A DNA stretch of 64,000 bases from Sphingomonas sp. GM_Shp_1 (GCF_026540895.1 NZ_JALNUR010000010.1:1-64000), one strand, 5' to 3'; shown: positions 51,776-60,794, counted from the first letter of the stretch. The notes: a model not told the origin generated them from the sequence alone. Numbers and translations: made by a program.

Positions 51776-51849
51776 TGGAGCGGGTAACGGGAATCGAACC
51801 CGTGTATTCAGCTTGGAAGGCTGCTGCACTACCATTGTGCTATACCCGC
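51776..51849 (-). tRNA. tRNA-Gly (anticodon TCC)
   Basis: 74 bases including an encoded CCA. The acceptor stem GCGGGTA pairs with TACCCGC, the anticodon loop is CTTCCAA, and the T arm has GGTTCGATTCC. Confidence 0.96.
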
Positions 51850-51892
51850 TCAATATCCAGCGCCGTGATCGACCCTAGCCGATGGGCGGGGA

Positions 51893-51978
51893 TGGTGGAA
51901 GGGACTGGATTCGAACCAGTGTACGCTCACGCGGGCAGATTTACAGTCTGCTGCCTTTAACCACTCGGCCACCCTTCC
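51893..51978 (-). tRNA. tRNA-Tyr (anticodon GTA)
   Basis: 86 bases with a long variable arm and an encoded CCA. The acceptor stem GGAAGGG pairs with CCCTTCC, the anticodon loop is CTGTAAA, and the T arm has GGTTCGAATCC. It is 43 bp upstream of tRNA-Gly on the same strand, likely one transcript. Confidence 0.96.
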
Positions 51979-52147
51979 GGGGTGTCGCTCCACCGGAGCG
52001 AGGCGGGCCCAATGCCGAAGCTGAACGCGCCTGTCAACGCCGTTTTATGCGTTTTGCACATGCCCCGCCTGATCGGGTTGCTTGCATGTCGGACGATCGG
52101 GACATAGCCTCTGCCCCATATCAGTCCAATCGGGGATTTCGTTTCCT

Positions 52148-53758
52148 ATGCGCGTTTCCTTGCTCGCCGCCGTCGCGGCGATCGCCCTGTTGCCTGTCGC
52201 CGCCGTCACCGCGCAGGATCGCGGCAGCGCCAGCCGCATCATCGACGAAGGCATGAACCACAGCCAGGTCATGCAGACCGCGCAGCATCTGACCGACGTG
52301 ATCGGCCCGCGCATGACCAACAGCCCCGCGATGCGCACCGCCGAGGGCTGGACCGTCGAGCAGTTCGCCAAATGGGGCCTGAAGAACGTCCATAAGGAAG
52401 GCTTCCCCTTCGGCCGAGGCTGGTCGATCGAGCGGGCGAGCGTCCGGATGGTCTCGCCCCGCCCGCTGCAACTGACCGCGATCCCCATCGCCTGGACGCC
52501 CGCCACCAACGGCGCGGTCACCGCCCCGGTGATCGTCGCGCCGATGAAGCGGGAGCGCGATTTCGACAAGTTCCGGGGGCAGCTGCGCGGCAAGATCGTG
52601 ATGGTGTCGATGCCCGGCACCGGCGACGAGCCCGGCACCGCGCCCTTCCGCCGCCTGTCGGGCGAGGACATCGCCAAGCTCGACGTCTATGTGCAGCCCG
52701 AGCATGATCCCGAAGCCGCCGACCGCCGGTTGAAGCGGCTCGACTTCTCGCAGAAGCTGGATGCGTTCCTGAAGGCCGAGGGCGCGGTCGCCTATGTCAC
52801 GCAGAGCTATCGCGACGGCAAGCTGCTGCACGGTGAGGGCTATCTGTTCGGACGCGGCGAGACGGCTGCCGTCCCCGGCATCGAACTCGCCGCCGAGGAT
52901 TATCGCCGCCTCGCCCGCCTTGCCAAGGTCGGCCCGGCCCCGACCATCGAGGTGCTCAGCGACGTCCGCTATGACGACGGCGACGTCAACGCCTACAACA
53001 TCATCGCCGAGATTCCCGGCACCGACCCCAAGGCGGGCTATGTGATGGCGGGCGCGCATCTGGACAGTTGGGTCGCGGGCGACGGCGCGGCGGACAATGC
53101 GGCGGGCAGCGCGATGATCATGGAGGCCGCGCGCATCCTGGCCGCCACCGGCCAGCGACCGAAACGAACCATCCGCTTCGCGCTCTGGTCGGGCGAGGAG
53201 CAGGGTATCCTGGGCTCCATGGCCTATGTCGAGCAGCATCTGGCGACGCGCGGCCGCCCCGACGACGCGCCGCAGACCGGCCTGAAGCGCTATTATGGCT
53301 GGACCAATCGCTGGCCGATCACGCCGAAGCCCGGTTACGGCGACCTGGCCGCCTATTTCAACATCGACAACGGCTCGGGCAAGCTGCGCGGCATCTATGC
53401 CGAGAACAACCCGGCGGCGGTGCCGATGCTGAAGGAATGGCTGTCGCCCTATGCGTCGATGGGGGCGGGCAATGTCGTGCAGCGGACCACCGGCGGCACC
53501 GACCACGTGTTCATGCAGGCGGTCGGCGTGCAGGGCTTTCAGTTCATCCAGGACCCGCTGGACTATGGCAGCCGCATCCATCACAGCTCGGCCGATACCT
53601 TCGACCATTTGAAGGGGGATGACATGCGCCAGGCCTCGGTGGTGCTCGCCGGGGTCTTGCTTGCGGCGGCGAATGCGGACAAGGCGCTGCCGCGTCCGCC
53701 GGTTCCCACCCAACCGGCACCGACCAATCCTTTCAGCTATACGGACAATGACGACTGA
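52148..53758 (+). CDS. Exported M28 family metallopeptidase
   Basis: 536 residues. A signal peptide (1-23, ...LPVAAVTA-QDRG) precedes a PA-like insert (about 130-250) and the M28 zinc aminopeptidase domain: AHLDSWVAGDGAADNAAG (His and bridging Asp), SGEEQGILGS (catalytic Glu and ligand Glu), YFNIDNGSGK (Asp) and IHHSSADTFDHL (His). This is the architecture of Q-type carboxypeptidases and aminopeptidases of the periplasm. It probably releases amino acids from peptides. Its stop overlaps the rlmB start (TGATG). Confidence 0.92.
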   Translation: MRVSLLAAVAAIALLPVAAVTAQDRGSASRIIDEGMNHSQVMQTAQHLTDVIGPRMTNSPAMRTAEGWTVEQFAKWGLKNVHKEGFPFGRGWSIERASVRMVSPRPLQLTAIPIAWTPATNGAVTAPVIVAPMKRERDFDKFRGQLRGKIVMVSMPGTGDEPGTAPFRRLSGEDIAKLDVYVQPEHDPEAADRRLKRLDFSQKLDAFLKAEGAVAYVTQSYRDGKLLHGEGYLFGRGETAAVPGIELAAEDYRRLARLAKVGPAPTIEVLSDVRYDDGDVNAYNIIAEIPGTDPKAGYVMAGAHLDSWVAGDGAADNAAGSAMIMEAARILAATGQRPKRTIRFALWSGEEQGILGSMAYVEQHLATRGRPDDAPQTGLKRYYGWTNRWPITPKPGYGDLAAYFNIDNGSGKLRGIYAENNPAAVPMLKEWLSPYASMGAGNVVQRTTGGTDHVFMQAVGVQGFQFIQDPLDYGSRIHHSSADTFDHLKGDDMRQASVVLAGVLLAAANADKALPRPPVPTQPAPTNPFSYTDNDD

Positions 53759-54501
53759 TGGCACGCCGAGGACATCGCCCCAGCCAGGCTTCCGCCAACC
53801 GCCCGCGCTTCTGGGGGCGGCATGCGGTGACGGCGGCACTCGCCAACCCCAACCGGACGGTGCGCAAGATCTGGGGCACGCGCGAGGCGCTGGCCGCGCT
53901 CGACCTGCCGCCGGTGGTGCCGATCACCTATGCCGATGCCGCCGATCTGGGCCGTCTGGTTCCCGCCGACGCGCCGCACCAGGGCCTGGTGGCGGAGGTC
54001 GATCCGCTGGAGGACATGTGGCTGGGCGACCTGCTGCACGAAGGGCAGGATGACCAGCGGCCTCTGGTGGTGCTCGATCAGGTGACCGACCCGCACAATG
54101 TCGGCGCGATCCTGCGCTCGGCCGCCGCCTTCGACGCGCTGGGCATCGTGACCCAGGACCGGCACGCCCCCCCCGAATCGGGCACGGTCGCCCGCTCGGC
54201 CAGCGGCGCGCTGGAGACGGTGCCGTGGATTCGCGTCGTCAACCTGGCCCGCGCGCTGGAGGAGATCGCCGAAGCGGGCTTCTGGCGCATCGGCCTGACC
54301 GGCCATGCCAGCCAGACCCTGGCCCAGGCGATGGGCACGCAGCGCATCTGCATCGTGCTGGGCGCGGAAGGCGAGGGGATGCGCCAGAATACCGAGGCGC
54401 ATTGCGATGAACTCGCCAAGCTGCCGATCAGCCCGAAGGTGGAGAGCCTGAACGTCTCCAACGCGGCGGCGATCGCGCTGTATGCGGTGGCGGCGCGGTG
54501 A
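53758..54501 (+). CDS. rlmB: 23S rRNA (guanosine(2251)-2'-O)-methyltransferase RlmB
   Basis: A 247-residue SpoU-family (SPOUT) enzyme that methylates the ribose of G2251 in the peptidyl-transferase loop. The substrate-binding domain (RFWGRHAVTAALANPNRTVR) is followed by the trefoil-knot motifs VVLDQVTDPHNVGAILRSAA, IVLGAEGEGM and ESLNVSNAAAIALYAVAA. Coupled to the peptidase gene by a one-base overlap and ended by a strong terminator. TrmH-like paralogues are the main alternative. Confidence 0.93.
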   Translation: MARRGHRPSQASANRPRFWGRHAVTAALANPNRTVRKIWGTREALAALDLPPVVPITYADAADLGRLVPADAPHQGLVAEVDPLEDMWLGDLLHEGQDDQRPLVVLDQVTDPHNVGAILRSAAAFDALGIVTQDRHAPPESGTVARSASGALETVPWIRVVNLARALEEIAEAGFWRIGLTGHASQTLAQAMGTQRICIVLGAEGEGMRQNTEAHCDELAKLPISPKVESLNVSNAAAIALYAVAAR

Positions 54502-54509
54502 TTTGGCGC

Positions 54510-54537
54510 GGCGGCGGGATTGGTCCTGCCGCCTTTT
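54510..54537 (+). terminator. Rho-independent terminator of rlmB
   Basis: GGCGGCGGGA pairs with TCCTGCCGCC around TTGG, then TTTT. Confidence 0.85.
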
Positions 54538-54576
54538 CGTTCGCGCAAAGGTTTTTTGGAGCGAGCGCCGGGCGTG

Positions 54577-54694
54577 CGCTTCGACTTCGCTCAGCGTGAA
54601 CGGCTGTTGGTCGGATTGGCAGGGTATTCGGGGCGGGTAGACTCAAGAAGGCCGGTTCCCAGCCTCCGTTCAGCCTGAGCGCAGTCGAAGGCCA
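54577..54694. repeat. Family B repeat, facing pair
   Basis: CGCTTCGACTTCGCTCAGCG plus TGAACGG at 54578-54604 faces CCTCCGTTCAGCCTGAGCGC plus AGTCGAAGGCC at 54663-54693. It is the first part of the 464-bp gene-free stretch 54502-54965. Confidence 0.82.
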
Positions 54695-54702
54695 CGGGCA
54701 TG

Positions 54703-54855
54703 GGGTTCGCGCGGAGACGCGGAGGCGCGGAGATGTCCGGCATAGGGCCAGCGAAGGCCGCCCTCGCGAGCGGGAGACTTTGCGGCGGCCGGCAGGGATG
54801 GAGAGGCCTTGCGGCCAGATTCTCAATCTCCGCGCCTCCGCGTCTCCGCGCGAAC
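54703..54855. repeat. Family A palindromic repeat (inner arms only)
   Basis: GGTTCGCGCGGAGACGCGGA plus GGCGCGGAG faces CTCCGCGCCTCCGCGTCTCC plus GCGCGAAC across about 90 bp. The outer arms seen in other copies are missing. Confidence 0.82.
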
Positions 54856-54912
54856 AAAAACTCTGAGGAGGCTGCGAGACCAAGTCACGCCGTTCCCTCC
54901 GGGCCTCGGCGC

Positions 54913-54943
54913 AAAAAAAGAGGCGGGACCAAGGCCCCGCCCC
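54913..54943 (-). terminator. Rho-independent terminator of the ferredoxin gene
   Basis: On the minus strand GGCGGGGCC pairs with GGTCCCGCC around TT, followed by TCTTTTTTT. Confidence 0.88.
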
Positions 54944-54965
54944 CGCGTTCTCGCGAAATGCCCGA

Positions 54966-55283
54966 TCAGTCCTCCGCCGCGATCCGCACCCGCATCCCGT
55001 CCTGCGCCGCACCGAAGGGCAACTGGCACGACAGGCGCGAGGTGGCGTCCCGTTCGCTGGTCGAATCGAGCAGGTCGTCCTCGTCCGGTCCGATCGCGGG
55101 CAGGGTGCCCGCGAATTCCGGATCGACATGCACATGGCAGGTCGCGCAGGAGCAGCATCCGCCGCACAGCGCCAGCAACTCGTCCACTCCGGCGTCGCGG
55201 ATGACTTCCATCACCGACAGACCGGCCTCGCCGTCGATTTCGCGTTCTTCCCCGTCGCGGGTCACGACGATAAGCTTGGGCAT
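54966..55283 (-). CDS. 2Fe-2S ferredoxin (adrenodoxin type)
   Basis: A 105-residue electron carrier. The cluster ligands follow the plant/adrenodoxin pattern C-x5-C-x2-C: Cys40, Cys46, Cys49 ([17 protein letters not shown]) and a fourth in SRLSCQL near 87. The acidic stretch [20 protein letters not shown] after the cluster is typical of adrenodoxin-like ferredoxins that serve P450s or dioxygenases. ATG at 55283 has AGGAGA at a good distance; ATG at 55289 is too close to it. No oxygenase gene is adjacent. Confidence 0.93.
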   Translation of the reverse strand: MPKLIVVTRDGEEREIDGEAGLSVMEVIRDAGVDELLALCGGCCSCATCHVHVDPEFAGTLPAIGPDEDDLLDSTSERDATSRLSCQLPFGAAQDGMRVRIAAED

Positions 55284-55340
55284 GTCCATTCTCCTTGTCG
55301 GCAGCGCCTCTGCCGATCCTCAACGCACGGATCAAGCATC

Positions 55341-55970
55341 ATGGGGCTGAACGCCGAACAGATTCGCCGAAGCATGGACGCGCTGGCCGCCGCCGAGCCC
55401 GCCATCGCGGCGGCGCTCGCGCGCATCGGCTATCCCGAACCGCGCATCCGCGAACGCGGCTACGCCACCCTGGTCCGCACGATCTTGGGCCAGCAGGTGT
55501 CGGTCGCCTCGGCCAATGCGCATTGGCGGCGACTGAATGAGTTGCTCGGCGACGCGACCGACCCGACGAGGATGCACGGCGTCACCGATGAGGAATTGCG
55601 CGGCGCGGGCATCTCGCGGCAGAAGGCGGGCTATCTGCGTAGCCTGGCCGAAGAGGTGACCAGCGGTCGCCTCAACCTGTCGGACCTGCCGGAGGACGAC
55701 GAGGAAGCGATCGCCCAACTGGTCGCGGTCAAGGGCATCGGCCGCTGGTCGGCGGAGGTCTATCTGCTCTTCGCCGAAGGGCGCACCGACATCTGGCCCG
55801 CCGGCGACCTGGCCGTGCAGATCGAGATGGGGCGCATCCTGGGCCATGACGCGCGGCCTTCCGAAAAGCAGGTCCGTGCGCTGGCGGAGGCGTTCCGCCC
55901 GCACCGCAGCGCGCTGGCGATCTTCACCTGGCATCATTACGGCGCAGGGGCGGACGCCGCGCCCGTCTAG
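55341..55970 (+). CDS. DNA-3-methyladenine glycosylase II (AlkA-like, HhH-GPD)
   Basis: 209 residues. A base-excision repair glycosylase with the helix-hairpin-helix VAVKGIGRWSAEVYLLFAEG and catalytic Asp in IWPAGDLAVQIEMG. It starts LNAEQIRRSMDALAAAEPAI and lacks the N-terminal extra domain of E. coli AlkA, which is common in this subfamily. Its last codon and TAG stop lie inside the left terminal repeat of a MITE-like element (55966-56159), so the present C-terminus was probably set by that insertion. Confidence 0.9.
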   Translation: MGLNAEQIRRSMDALAAAEPAIAAALARIGYPEPRIRERGYATLVRTILGQQVSVASANAHWRRLNELLGDATDPTRMHGVTDEELRGAGISRQKAGYLRSLAEEVTSGRLNLSDLPEDDEEAIAQLVAVKGIGRWSAEVYLLFAEGRTDIWPAGDLAVQIEMGRILGHDARPSEKQVRALAEAFRPHRSALAIFTWHHYGAGADAAPV

Positions 55971-56159
55971 AGCGGTTTCCGACTAGGTTGAACCATCGTC
56001 ATCGCCCTGTGGGCGACCGCTTCGCGGCGGGGCGCTTTCGGTCCAGGGCGGCGTTGCTTGGCGGTCACGATGCTTCTGCATCGCTCCCTTCGCGCGCCTT
56101 GCCCCGAACCGAAATCACCTCCGTGCCAATGATCCAACCTGATCGGAAACCGCTCTAGA
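55966..56159. mobile_element. MITE-like element with 17-bp terminal inverted repeats
   Basis: 194 bp. The left end TCTAGAGCGGTTTCCGA (55966-55982) and right end TCGGAAACCGCTCTAGA (56143-56159) are perfect inverted repeats; the similarity continues inward imperfectly (AGGTTG / CAACCT). It has no open frame for a transposase, so it is a non-autonomous element or a palindromic repeat. It provides the stop codon of the alkA-like gene. Confidence 0.75.
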
Positions 56160-56168
56160 ATCCGGACG

Positions 56169-56378
56169 CTAGTCGCTGTGCGGCGTCGTGCGGTGGCGGG
56201 TGGCCACCCCGACCAGCACCGCCGTCGACAACAGGATCGACGACACCAGGCCGCCAATGGCGAGCAGTCCGCCCGGCGTCACCCGCACCTTGGCCCGGAG
56301 GACGACCTTGCGCCCGATCCCGGCGCGCAGCGTGGCGGACTGATGGCTGGGGCGGCGTGGCGTGATGGAATGGGACAT
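56169..56378 (-). CDS. Small membrane protein of unknown function
   Basis: 69 residues. A basic N-terminus (MSHSITPRRPSHQSATLRAG) and one transmembrane helix (about 35-58, GGLLAIGGLVSSILLSTAVL), with KVVLRAKVRVTPGGLL before it. It follows the exported 386-residue protein gene on the same strand after 30 bp. There is no strong ribosome binding site, so its reality rests on the helix and the position. Confidence 0.5.
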   Translation of the reverse strand: MSHSITPRRPSHQSATLRAGIGRKVVLRAKVRVTPGGLLAIGGLVSSILLSTAVLVGVATRHRTTPHSD

Positions 56379-56408
56379 GGGCGATCAACGCGGCGGCGCC
56401 CCGTCCGT

Positions 56409-57569
56409 TCACGCGCCATAGCGCTGAGCGATGCGGTCGCGACGTTGCGGGATCGGCCGGTCGGGATCGAGTTGGACGAGATGAACGCCCGTCGGCGCCA
56501 TCGCGGCCCGGATCTCGGGCCAGATATCGCCCCGCGCCGCGACATAAAGCGTCACCTTCGACAGGGACCCGGGCGGGAGCGACGCGCCGATCCTGTGCAG
56601 AACCGCGACCATGTTCGCCGGGGACAGCGACGCCAGCGCGACGTTATCCGCATAGGATTTGGTCAACGCCTCGCGTGTCCAGGTCTCGGTGATCGCGTAA
56701 TCCTTCGCACCGGGCAGGCGGAGGACGGTGGTGGAGGTGGAGATGTCGGGTCCGCGCAATCGCGCCACGGCCTCGCGCAGATAGTCATGCCATTCCCGTT
56801 GATCGTTGACCGCCGGGCCAAGGAGCGGGGCGAGGAAGGCCGCCTTCGCCCTGGCCGCCGCCGCAAGCTGTTCGGCATGGACGCGGCGGCCTGCCGACAG
56901 CGCCTGTTCCAGGGCGAAGTCGTTCGCCGGGGCGACCGCACCGGTGGCGAGATCGACCGTGATCGGCACCATGCTGTCCGGGCCTTCGTCATCGCTGGTC
57001 GGCACGAGGACCGGGATGACCACCCGGCGTCCATCGGATGAGAAACAGGGCTTGCCCCGCCATCGGATCGAACTGACCGAATGGGGAAGCGCATCGATAT
57101 AATCCTGCGGCACGAGGTCGGTCAGCGCCAGCGCGCGGACCTGTTCGCCCGAGGGGCCGTAGATCACCACGGCGTTCGGGCCGTATCCCGTCCCATGCCA
57201 ATTGTCGAAGGTGACGGTATAGGCGCCGTCCTCCCGCACGATCACGTCCACGGGTGCGACCTCATTGGCGATCGGCTTTTCCCAGACCGTCCGCCACCGC
57301 CCGCCCGTCCGCGTCTGAACCCTTGCGGTCGCGGCCCGCGGGCCGTTCTCGGTCTGCCCCGCCGGTTCGACATGATCGACCTTGTCCTCGAAATAGGCGA
57401 GCTGGCTTTCCAGGTCGCGCGGCGTGACCGTGACGCGTGCATGGCCCTTGCAGGACGTGAAGGTCCGGGTCGTCGGCATCGTCCAGCTATCGGCGCAGGA
57501 CGCGGTGGGGGTGAAAGACGTCGCGACAAGGGCCAGGCCGATCAGAACGGCCATGCGCAGGAATTGCAT
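56409..57569 (-). CDS. Exported protein of unknown function
   Basis: 386 residues from ATG 57569. A signal peptide (1-26; AVLIGLALVATSFTPTASCA). The first half looks like a beta-propeller or immunoglobulin-like scaffold with VYTVTFDNWHGTGYGPNAVV, VSSIRWRGKPCFSSDGRRVV and VPTSDDEGPDSMVPITVDLA. The second half is helical. A pair of cysteines (CADSW, CKGHA) follows the signal. It resembles no named family I can recognise. It diverges from pmbA. Confidence 0.78.
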   Translation of the reverse strand: MQFLRMAVLIGLALVATSFTPTASCADSWTMPTTRTFTSCKGHARVTVTPRDLESQLAYFEDKVDHVEPAGQTENGPRAATARVQTRTGGRWRTVWEKPIANEVAPVDVIVREDGAYTVTFDNWHGTGYGPNAVVIYGPSGEQVRALALTDLVPQDYIDALPHSVSSIRWRGKPCFSSDGRRVVIPVLVPTSDDEGPDSMVPITVDLATGAVAPANDFALEQALSAGRRVHAEQLAAAARAKAAFLAPLLGPAVNDQREWHDYLREAVARLRGPDISTSTTVLRLPGAKDYAITETWTREALTKSYADNVALASLSPANMVAVLHRIGASLPPGSLSKVTLYVAARGDIWPEIRAAMAPTGVHLVQLDPDRPIPQRRDRIAQRYGA

Positions 57570-57671
57570 CGTCCTTCCCCCCCTTACTGACTGGCCATGT
57601 TTCCCATCATTGTCGCGGTCGTGGCAAGCGCGCACTGGCATCCCGCCCCCCGCGCCCTTAAGTCCCTACCC

Positions 57672-59018
57672 ATGTTGACCCCCGAACAGGCCCGCGACCG
57701 GGCCGCCGATATCGTCGCCCGCGCCCGCGCCGCCGGAGCCGACGCCGCCGACGCCATCTTCGCCGCCGACGCCGCACTGGAGGTGTCGGTGCGCCTCGGT
57801 GCGCTGGAGGATGTCGGGCGGTCGGAGAGCGAGGAACTGGGCCTGCGGGTGTTCGTCGGGCGGCGCTCGGCCAGCGTCTCGACCTCCGACCTGTCGGGCG
57901 ACGCGATCACCCTCGCGGCCGAGCGCGCCGTCGCCATGGCGCGCGAGGCGCCGGAGGATCGCTGGGCAGGCCTGGCGCCGGAGGAACGGCTGCTCAAGGG
58001 CGCGCCGCCGATGCTCGACCTGGACGACGGAGGAGAAGTCGCGCCCGAGCAGCTCCGCGCCGCCGCACTCGTCGCCGAGGAAGCCGCGCGCGCCGTGGCC
58101 GGTGTCACCAATTCGGAGGGAGCGGGGGCCTCCGCCTCGCGCGCCGTCTCGGCGCTGGCAACCAGCCATGGCTTCGCGGCGGGCTATGCCGCGACCGGCT
58201 ATGGCCTGTCGGTCAGCGTGGTGGCGGGCGAGGGCGCGGGGATGCAGCGCGACTATGCCCATCACGGGGCGCGCCTTCGCCGCCTGCTCGAAAGCCCCGA
58301 GGCGATCGGCCAGCGCGCGGGCGAGCGGACCGTGGCGCGGCTGAACCCCGCCAAGCTGGCGAGCGGCGCCATGCCGGTCGTGTTCGACCCGCGCGTCGGA
58401 TCGTCGCTGGTCGGCCATCTTGTCTCCGCCATCGCGGGCAGCGCGATCACCCGGCGGACCAGCTTCCTGCTCGACCGGCTGGGCGAGCGGGTCATGGCCG
58501 AGGGGATTCGGATCGAGGACGATCCCCATCGCCCGCACGGGCTCCGCTCGCGTCCCTTCGATGGCGAGGGGCTGGCGGTGTCGCCGACCGCGATCGTCGA
58601 GGACGGGGTGCTGGAGACCTGGCTGCTCGATTCCGCCTCGGCCCGGCAATTGGGGCTGGAGCCGACCGGCCATGCCGCGCGGGGCACGGCGGGGGCGCCG
58701 GGCGTTTCGACCAGCAACCTGTTCATGGCGGCGGGGCGCGTGCCGGTGGAGACGCTGATCGGCGACATCGCCGACGGCGTCTATGTCACCGAATTGATCG
58801 GCAGCGGCGTCAACCCGGTCACCGGCGACTATAGCCGGGGCGCGGCGGGCTTCCGCATCGTCGACGGACGGATCGCGGAACCGGTTGCGGAGTTCACCGT
58901 GGCGGGTAATCTGAAAGAGATGTTCCTAACCATGACGCCGGCCAATGATCTGGAATTCCGCTACGGCGTCAATGTGCCGACGCTGCGCATCGATGGAATG
59001 ACGGTTGCCAGCGGCTGA
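57672..59018 (+). CDS. pmbA: TldD/PmbA family protein, PmbA/TldE type
   Basis: 448 residues. PmbA forms a hetero-complex with TldD that degrades unstructured peptides, matures microcin-type peptides and works with the CcdA antitoxin. The sequence has the PmbA order LEVSVRLGALEDVGRSESEE, LGLRVFVGRRSASVSTSD, PVVFDPRVGSSLVGHLVSAI and AIVEDGVLETWLLDSASARQ, and lacks the HExxxH site of TldD, as expected for this subunit. ATG at 57672. It overlaps the next gene by 14 bp. tldD is not in the window. Confidence 0.93.
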   Translation: MLTPEQARDRAADIVARARAAGADAADAIFAADAALEVSVRLGALEDVGRSESEELGLRVFVGRRSASVSTSDLSGDAITLAAERAVAMAREAPEDRWAGLAPEERLLKGAPPMLDLDDGGEVAPEQLRAAALVAEEAARAVAGVTNSEGAGASASRAVSALATSHGFAAGYAATGYGLSVSVVAGEGAGMQRDYAHHGARLRRLLESPEAIGQRAGERTVARLNPAKLASGAMPVVFDPRVGSSLVGHLVSAIAGSAITRRTSFLLDRLGERVMAEGIRIEDDPHRPHGLRSRPFDGEGLAVSPTAIVEDGVLETWLLDSASARQLGLEPTGHAARGTAGAPGVSTSNLFMAAGRVPVETLIGDIADGVYVTELIGSGVNPVTGDYSRGAAGFRIVDGRIAEPVAEFTVAGNLKEMFLTMTPANDLEFRYGVNVPTLRIDGMTVASG

Positions 59019-59814
59019 CCCGACCCCGACGGCGGACCTGATCCCGGCGGTCGTGGCGGCGGCGCGAGAGGCGGCGGCGATGGCGCTCGCCCGATGGCGC
59101 ACCGATTTCCGCCAATGGGAGAAAACGCCGGGCAGCCCGGTGTGCGAGGTCGATCTGGACGTCGACCGGATGCTCCATGCACGGCTCCAGGCGCTGATCC
59201 CCGATGCCGGATGGCTGTCGGAGGAGACGGCGGACAAGCCCGACCGGCTGGCCGCGCGCCGCGTCTGGGTGGTCGACCCGATCGACGGCACCCGCGACTA
59301 TATTCGTGGACGCGAAGGCTGGGCGGTGTCGGTCGCGCTGGTCGAGGACGGGCGGCCGGTGATCGGCGTCCTCGCCGCGCCCGCCCGGGGCGAGTTGTGG
59401 CTAGCCCAGGCGGGCGGCGGCGCGACCCGCAACGGGCGCACACTGAGCGCGGGCTATTGCCGCCGGATGCCCGGCGCGCGCGTGCCGGTCGATGCGCTGC
59501 CCAAGGCGGACCGCGACCTTGTGGCGGTGTTCAAGCCCAACTCGATCGCGCTGCGCATCGCGATGGTCGCCGCCGACGAGGCCGATCTGGTCGCGACGCT
59601 GCGCTGGGGCAATGAGTGGGACATCGCCGCCGCCGCGCTGATCGCGTCCGAGGCGGGGGCGGGGGTGGCCGATGCGCTGGGCCAGCCGCTGCTGTTCAAC
59701 AAGCCCGATCCGCGCGCGTTCGGCGTGCTGGTGACGGCGCGCGGGCTTCAGGACGCGGCGGTCGAGCGGCTCGGCCCCCGTGCGCGCGACGTGATCGTAC
59801 CCGTCACCGGCTGA
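59005..59814 (+). CDS. Inositol monophosphatase family protein (CysQ-like)
   Basis: 269 residues. Metal-dependent phosphatase motifs: LSEETADKP (Glu), WVVDPIDGTRDYIRG (DPIDGT) and WGNEWDIAAAALIASEAGA (WD). This set fits CysQ-type 3'(2'),5'-bisphosphate nucleotidases and inositol monophosphatases. It may remove PAP formed in sulfate assimilation; which substrate is used is unclear. The TTG at 59005 is the only start before the first motif, inside the pmbA end. Its 3' end overlaps the sirtuin gene on the other strand by 11 bp. Confidence 0.88.
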   Translation: MPAADPTPTADLIPAVVAAAREAAAMALARWRTDFRQWEKTPGSPVCEVDLDVDRMLHARLQALIPDAGWLSEETADKPDRLAARRVWVVDPIDGTRDYIRGREGWAVSVALVEDGRPVIGVLAAPARGELWLAQAGGGATRNGRTLSAGYCRRMPGARVPVDALPKADRDLVAVFKPNSIALRIAMVAADEADLVATLRWGNEWDIAAAALIASEAGAGVADALGQPLLFNKPDPRAFGVLVTARGLQDAAVERLGPRARDVIVPVTG

Positions 59815-60505
59815 GCATCTGCTCGACCCATTCGGGCACCAACTGCCCGGCGGAGCCCAACCGGCTCTCGTCGAACCAGCCGCTCCCCTCCGAGCGTTCG
59901 AGATTGAGTTCCAGCGTCCGCGCGCCATAGGCGCTCGCCATCCGCACGAACCCCGCCGCCGGATAGACCGCGCCCGAGGTACCGATCGACACGAACAGAT
60001 CGGCCTCCGCCAGCGCCGCCTCGATCCGGTCCATATGATAGGGGATCTCGCCGAAGAACACGATATCGGGCCGCAGCGCGGGTGTGGCGCAGGCGGGGCA
60101 GGGCGTTCCCGGCGGCAGCGCCTCCTCCCACCCGAACCGCTCCCCACAGGCCGCGCAGAGGGCCTGCTTCAGCGCGCCGTGCATATGCAGCAACCGCGTC
60201 GCCCCCGCGCGTTCGTGCAGATCGTCCACATTCTGCGTGACGATCAGCAATTCGCCCGGCCATTCCCGGTCCAGCCGCGCCAGTGCTTCATGCGCCGCAT
60301 TGGGCCCGACCGTCGCCAGCGCGGCACGCCGCAGGTCATAGAAGCGGTGGACCAGCACCGGATCGGCTGCGAGCGCCTCCGGCGTGCAGACATCCTCGAC
60401 CCGATGCCCCTCCCACAGTCCGCCGGGTCCACGAAAGGTGGCGATGCCGGACTCGGCGGAGATGCCCGCGCCGGTGAGGATGACGATGTTCGGGGTGTCG
60501 CGCAT
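59804..60505 (-). CDS. cobB: NAD-dependent protein deacylase (sirtuin, CobB-like)
   Basis: 233 residues. It removes acyl groups from lysines at the cost of NAD. The sirtuin core: GAGISAESGIATFR (12-25), TQNVDDLHERAG (90-101), HMHG with catalytic His109, and zinc Cys117, Cys120, Cys136, Cys139. Tyr56 and Arg59 in FYDLRR are the pair that lets class III sirtuins such as SIRT5 and CobB accept succinyl and malonyl groups, so desuccinylation is likely besides deacetylation. Convergent overlap with the phosphatase gene. Confidence 0.92.
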   Translation of the reverse strand: MRDTPNIVILTGAGISAESGIATFRGPGGLWEGHRVEDVCTPEALAADPVLVHRFYDLRRAALATVGPNAAHEALARLDREWPGELLIVTQNVDDLHERAGATRLLHMHGALKQALCAACGERFGWEEALPPGTPCPACATPALRPDIVFFGEIPYHMDRIEAALAEADLFVSIGTSGAVYPAAGFVRMASAYGARTLELNLERSEGSGWFDESRLGSAGQLVPEWVEQMLSR

Positions 60506-60794
60506 GGCCGGGGTTTATCCTGGGGGTGGAGTGTCCGGAAGGGGGCGGATGTTTGCTGTGAGTGGCGAACGGTTCCAATCACTCGTTTGGTTATTCTGGA
60601 CAGCGCCGATCCAGCAATGATCCTGCTACTGTGACACGTCATGCAGGGATGGAGACCACGCGCGATAATGCAGGTCGGGCAGGCGTGTCATAATCGCGGG
60701 GCTGGGCAGGCGGGGTATACGAGGGAAACCGCGCTCCCTCCGCTTTGATCTACCCTCTCGCATATCTCTAGCGATTTCAGGTCGTAGGGCTTTG
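60506..60794. other. Gene-free spacer before the low-GC gene
   Basis: 289 bp with no credible frame, no recognised repeat family and no tRNA. Base composition becomes more AT-rich toward the right. It may contain the left edge of an inserted segment, but no direct repeat was found that matches the right edge. Confidence 0.4.
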
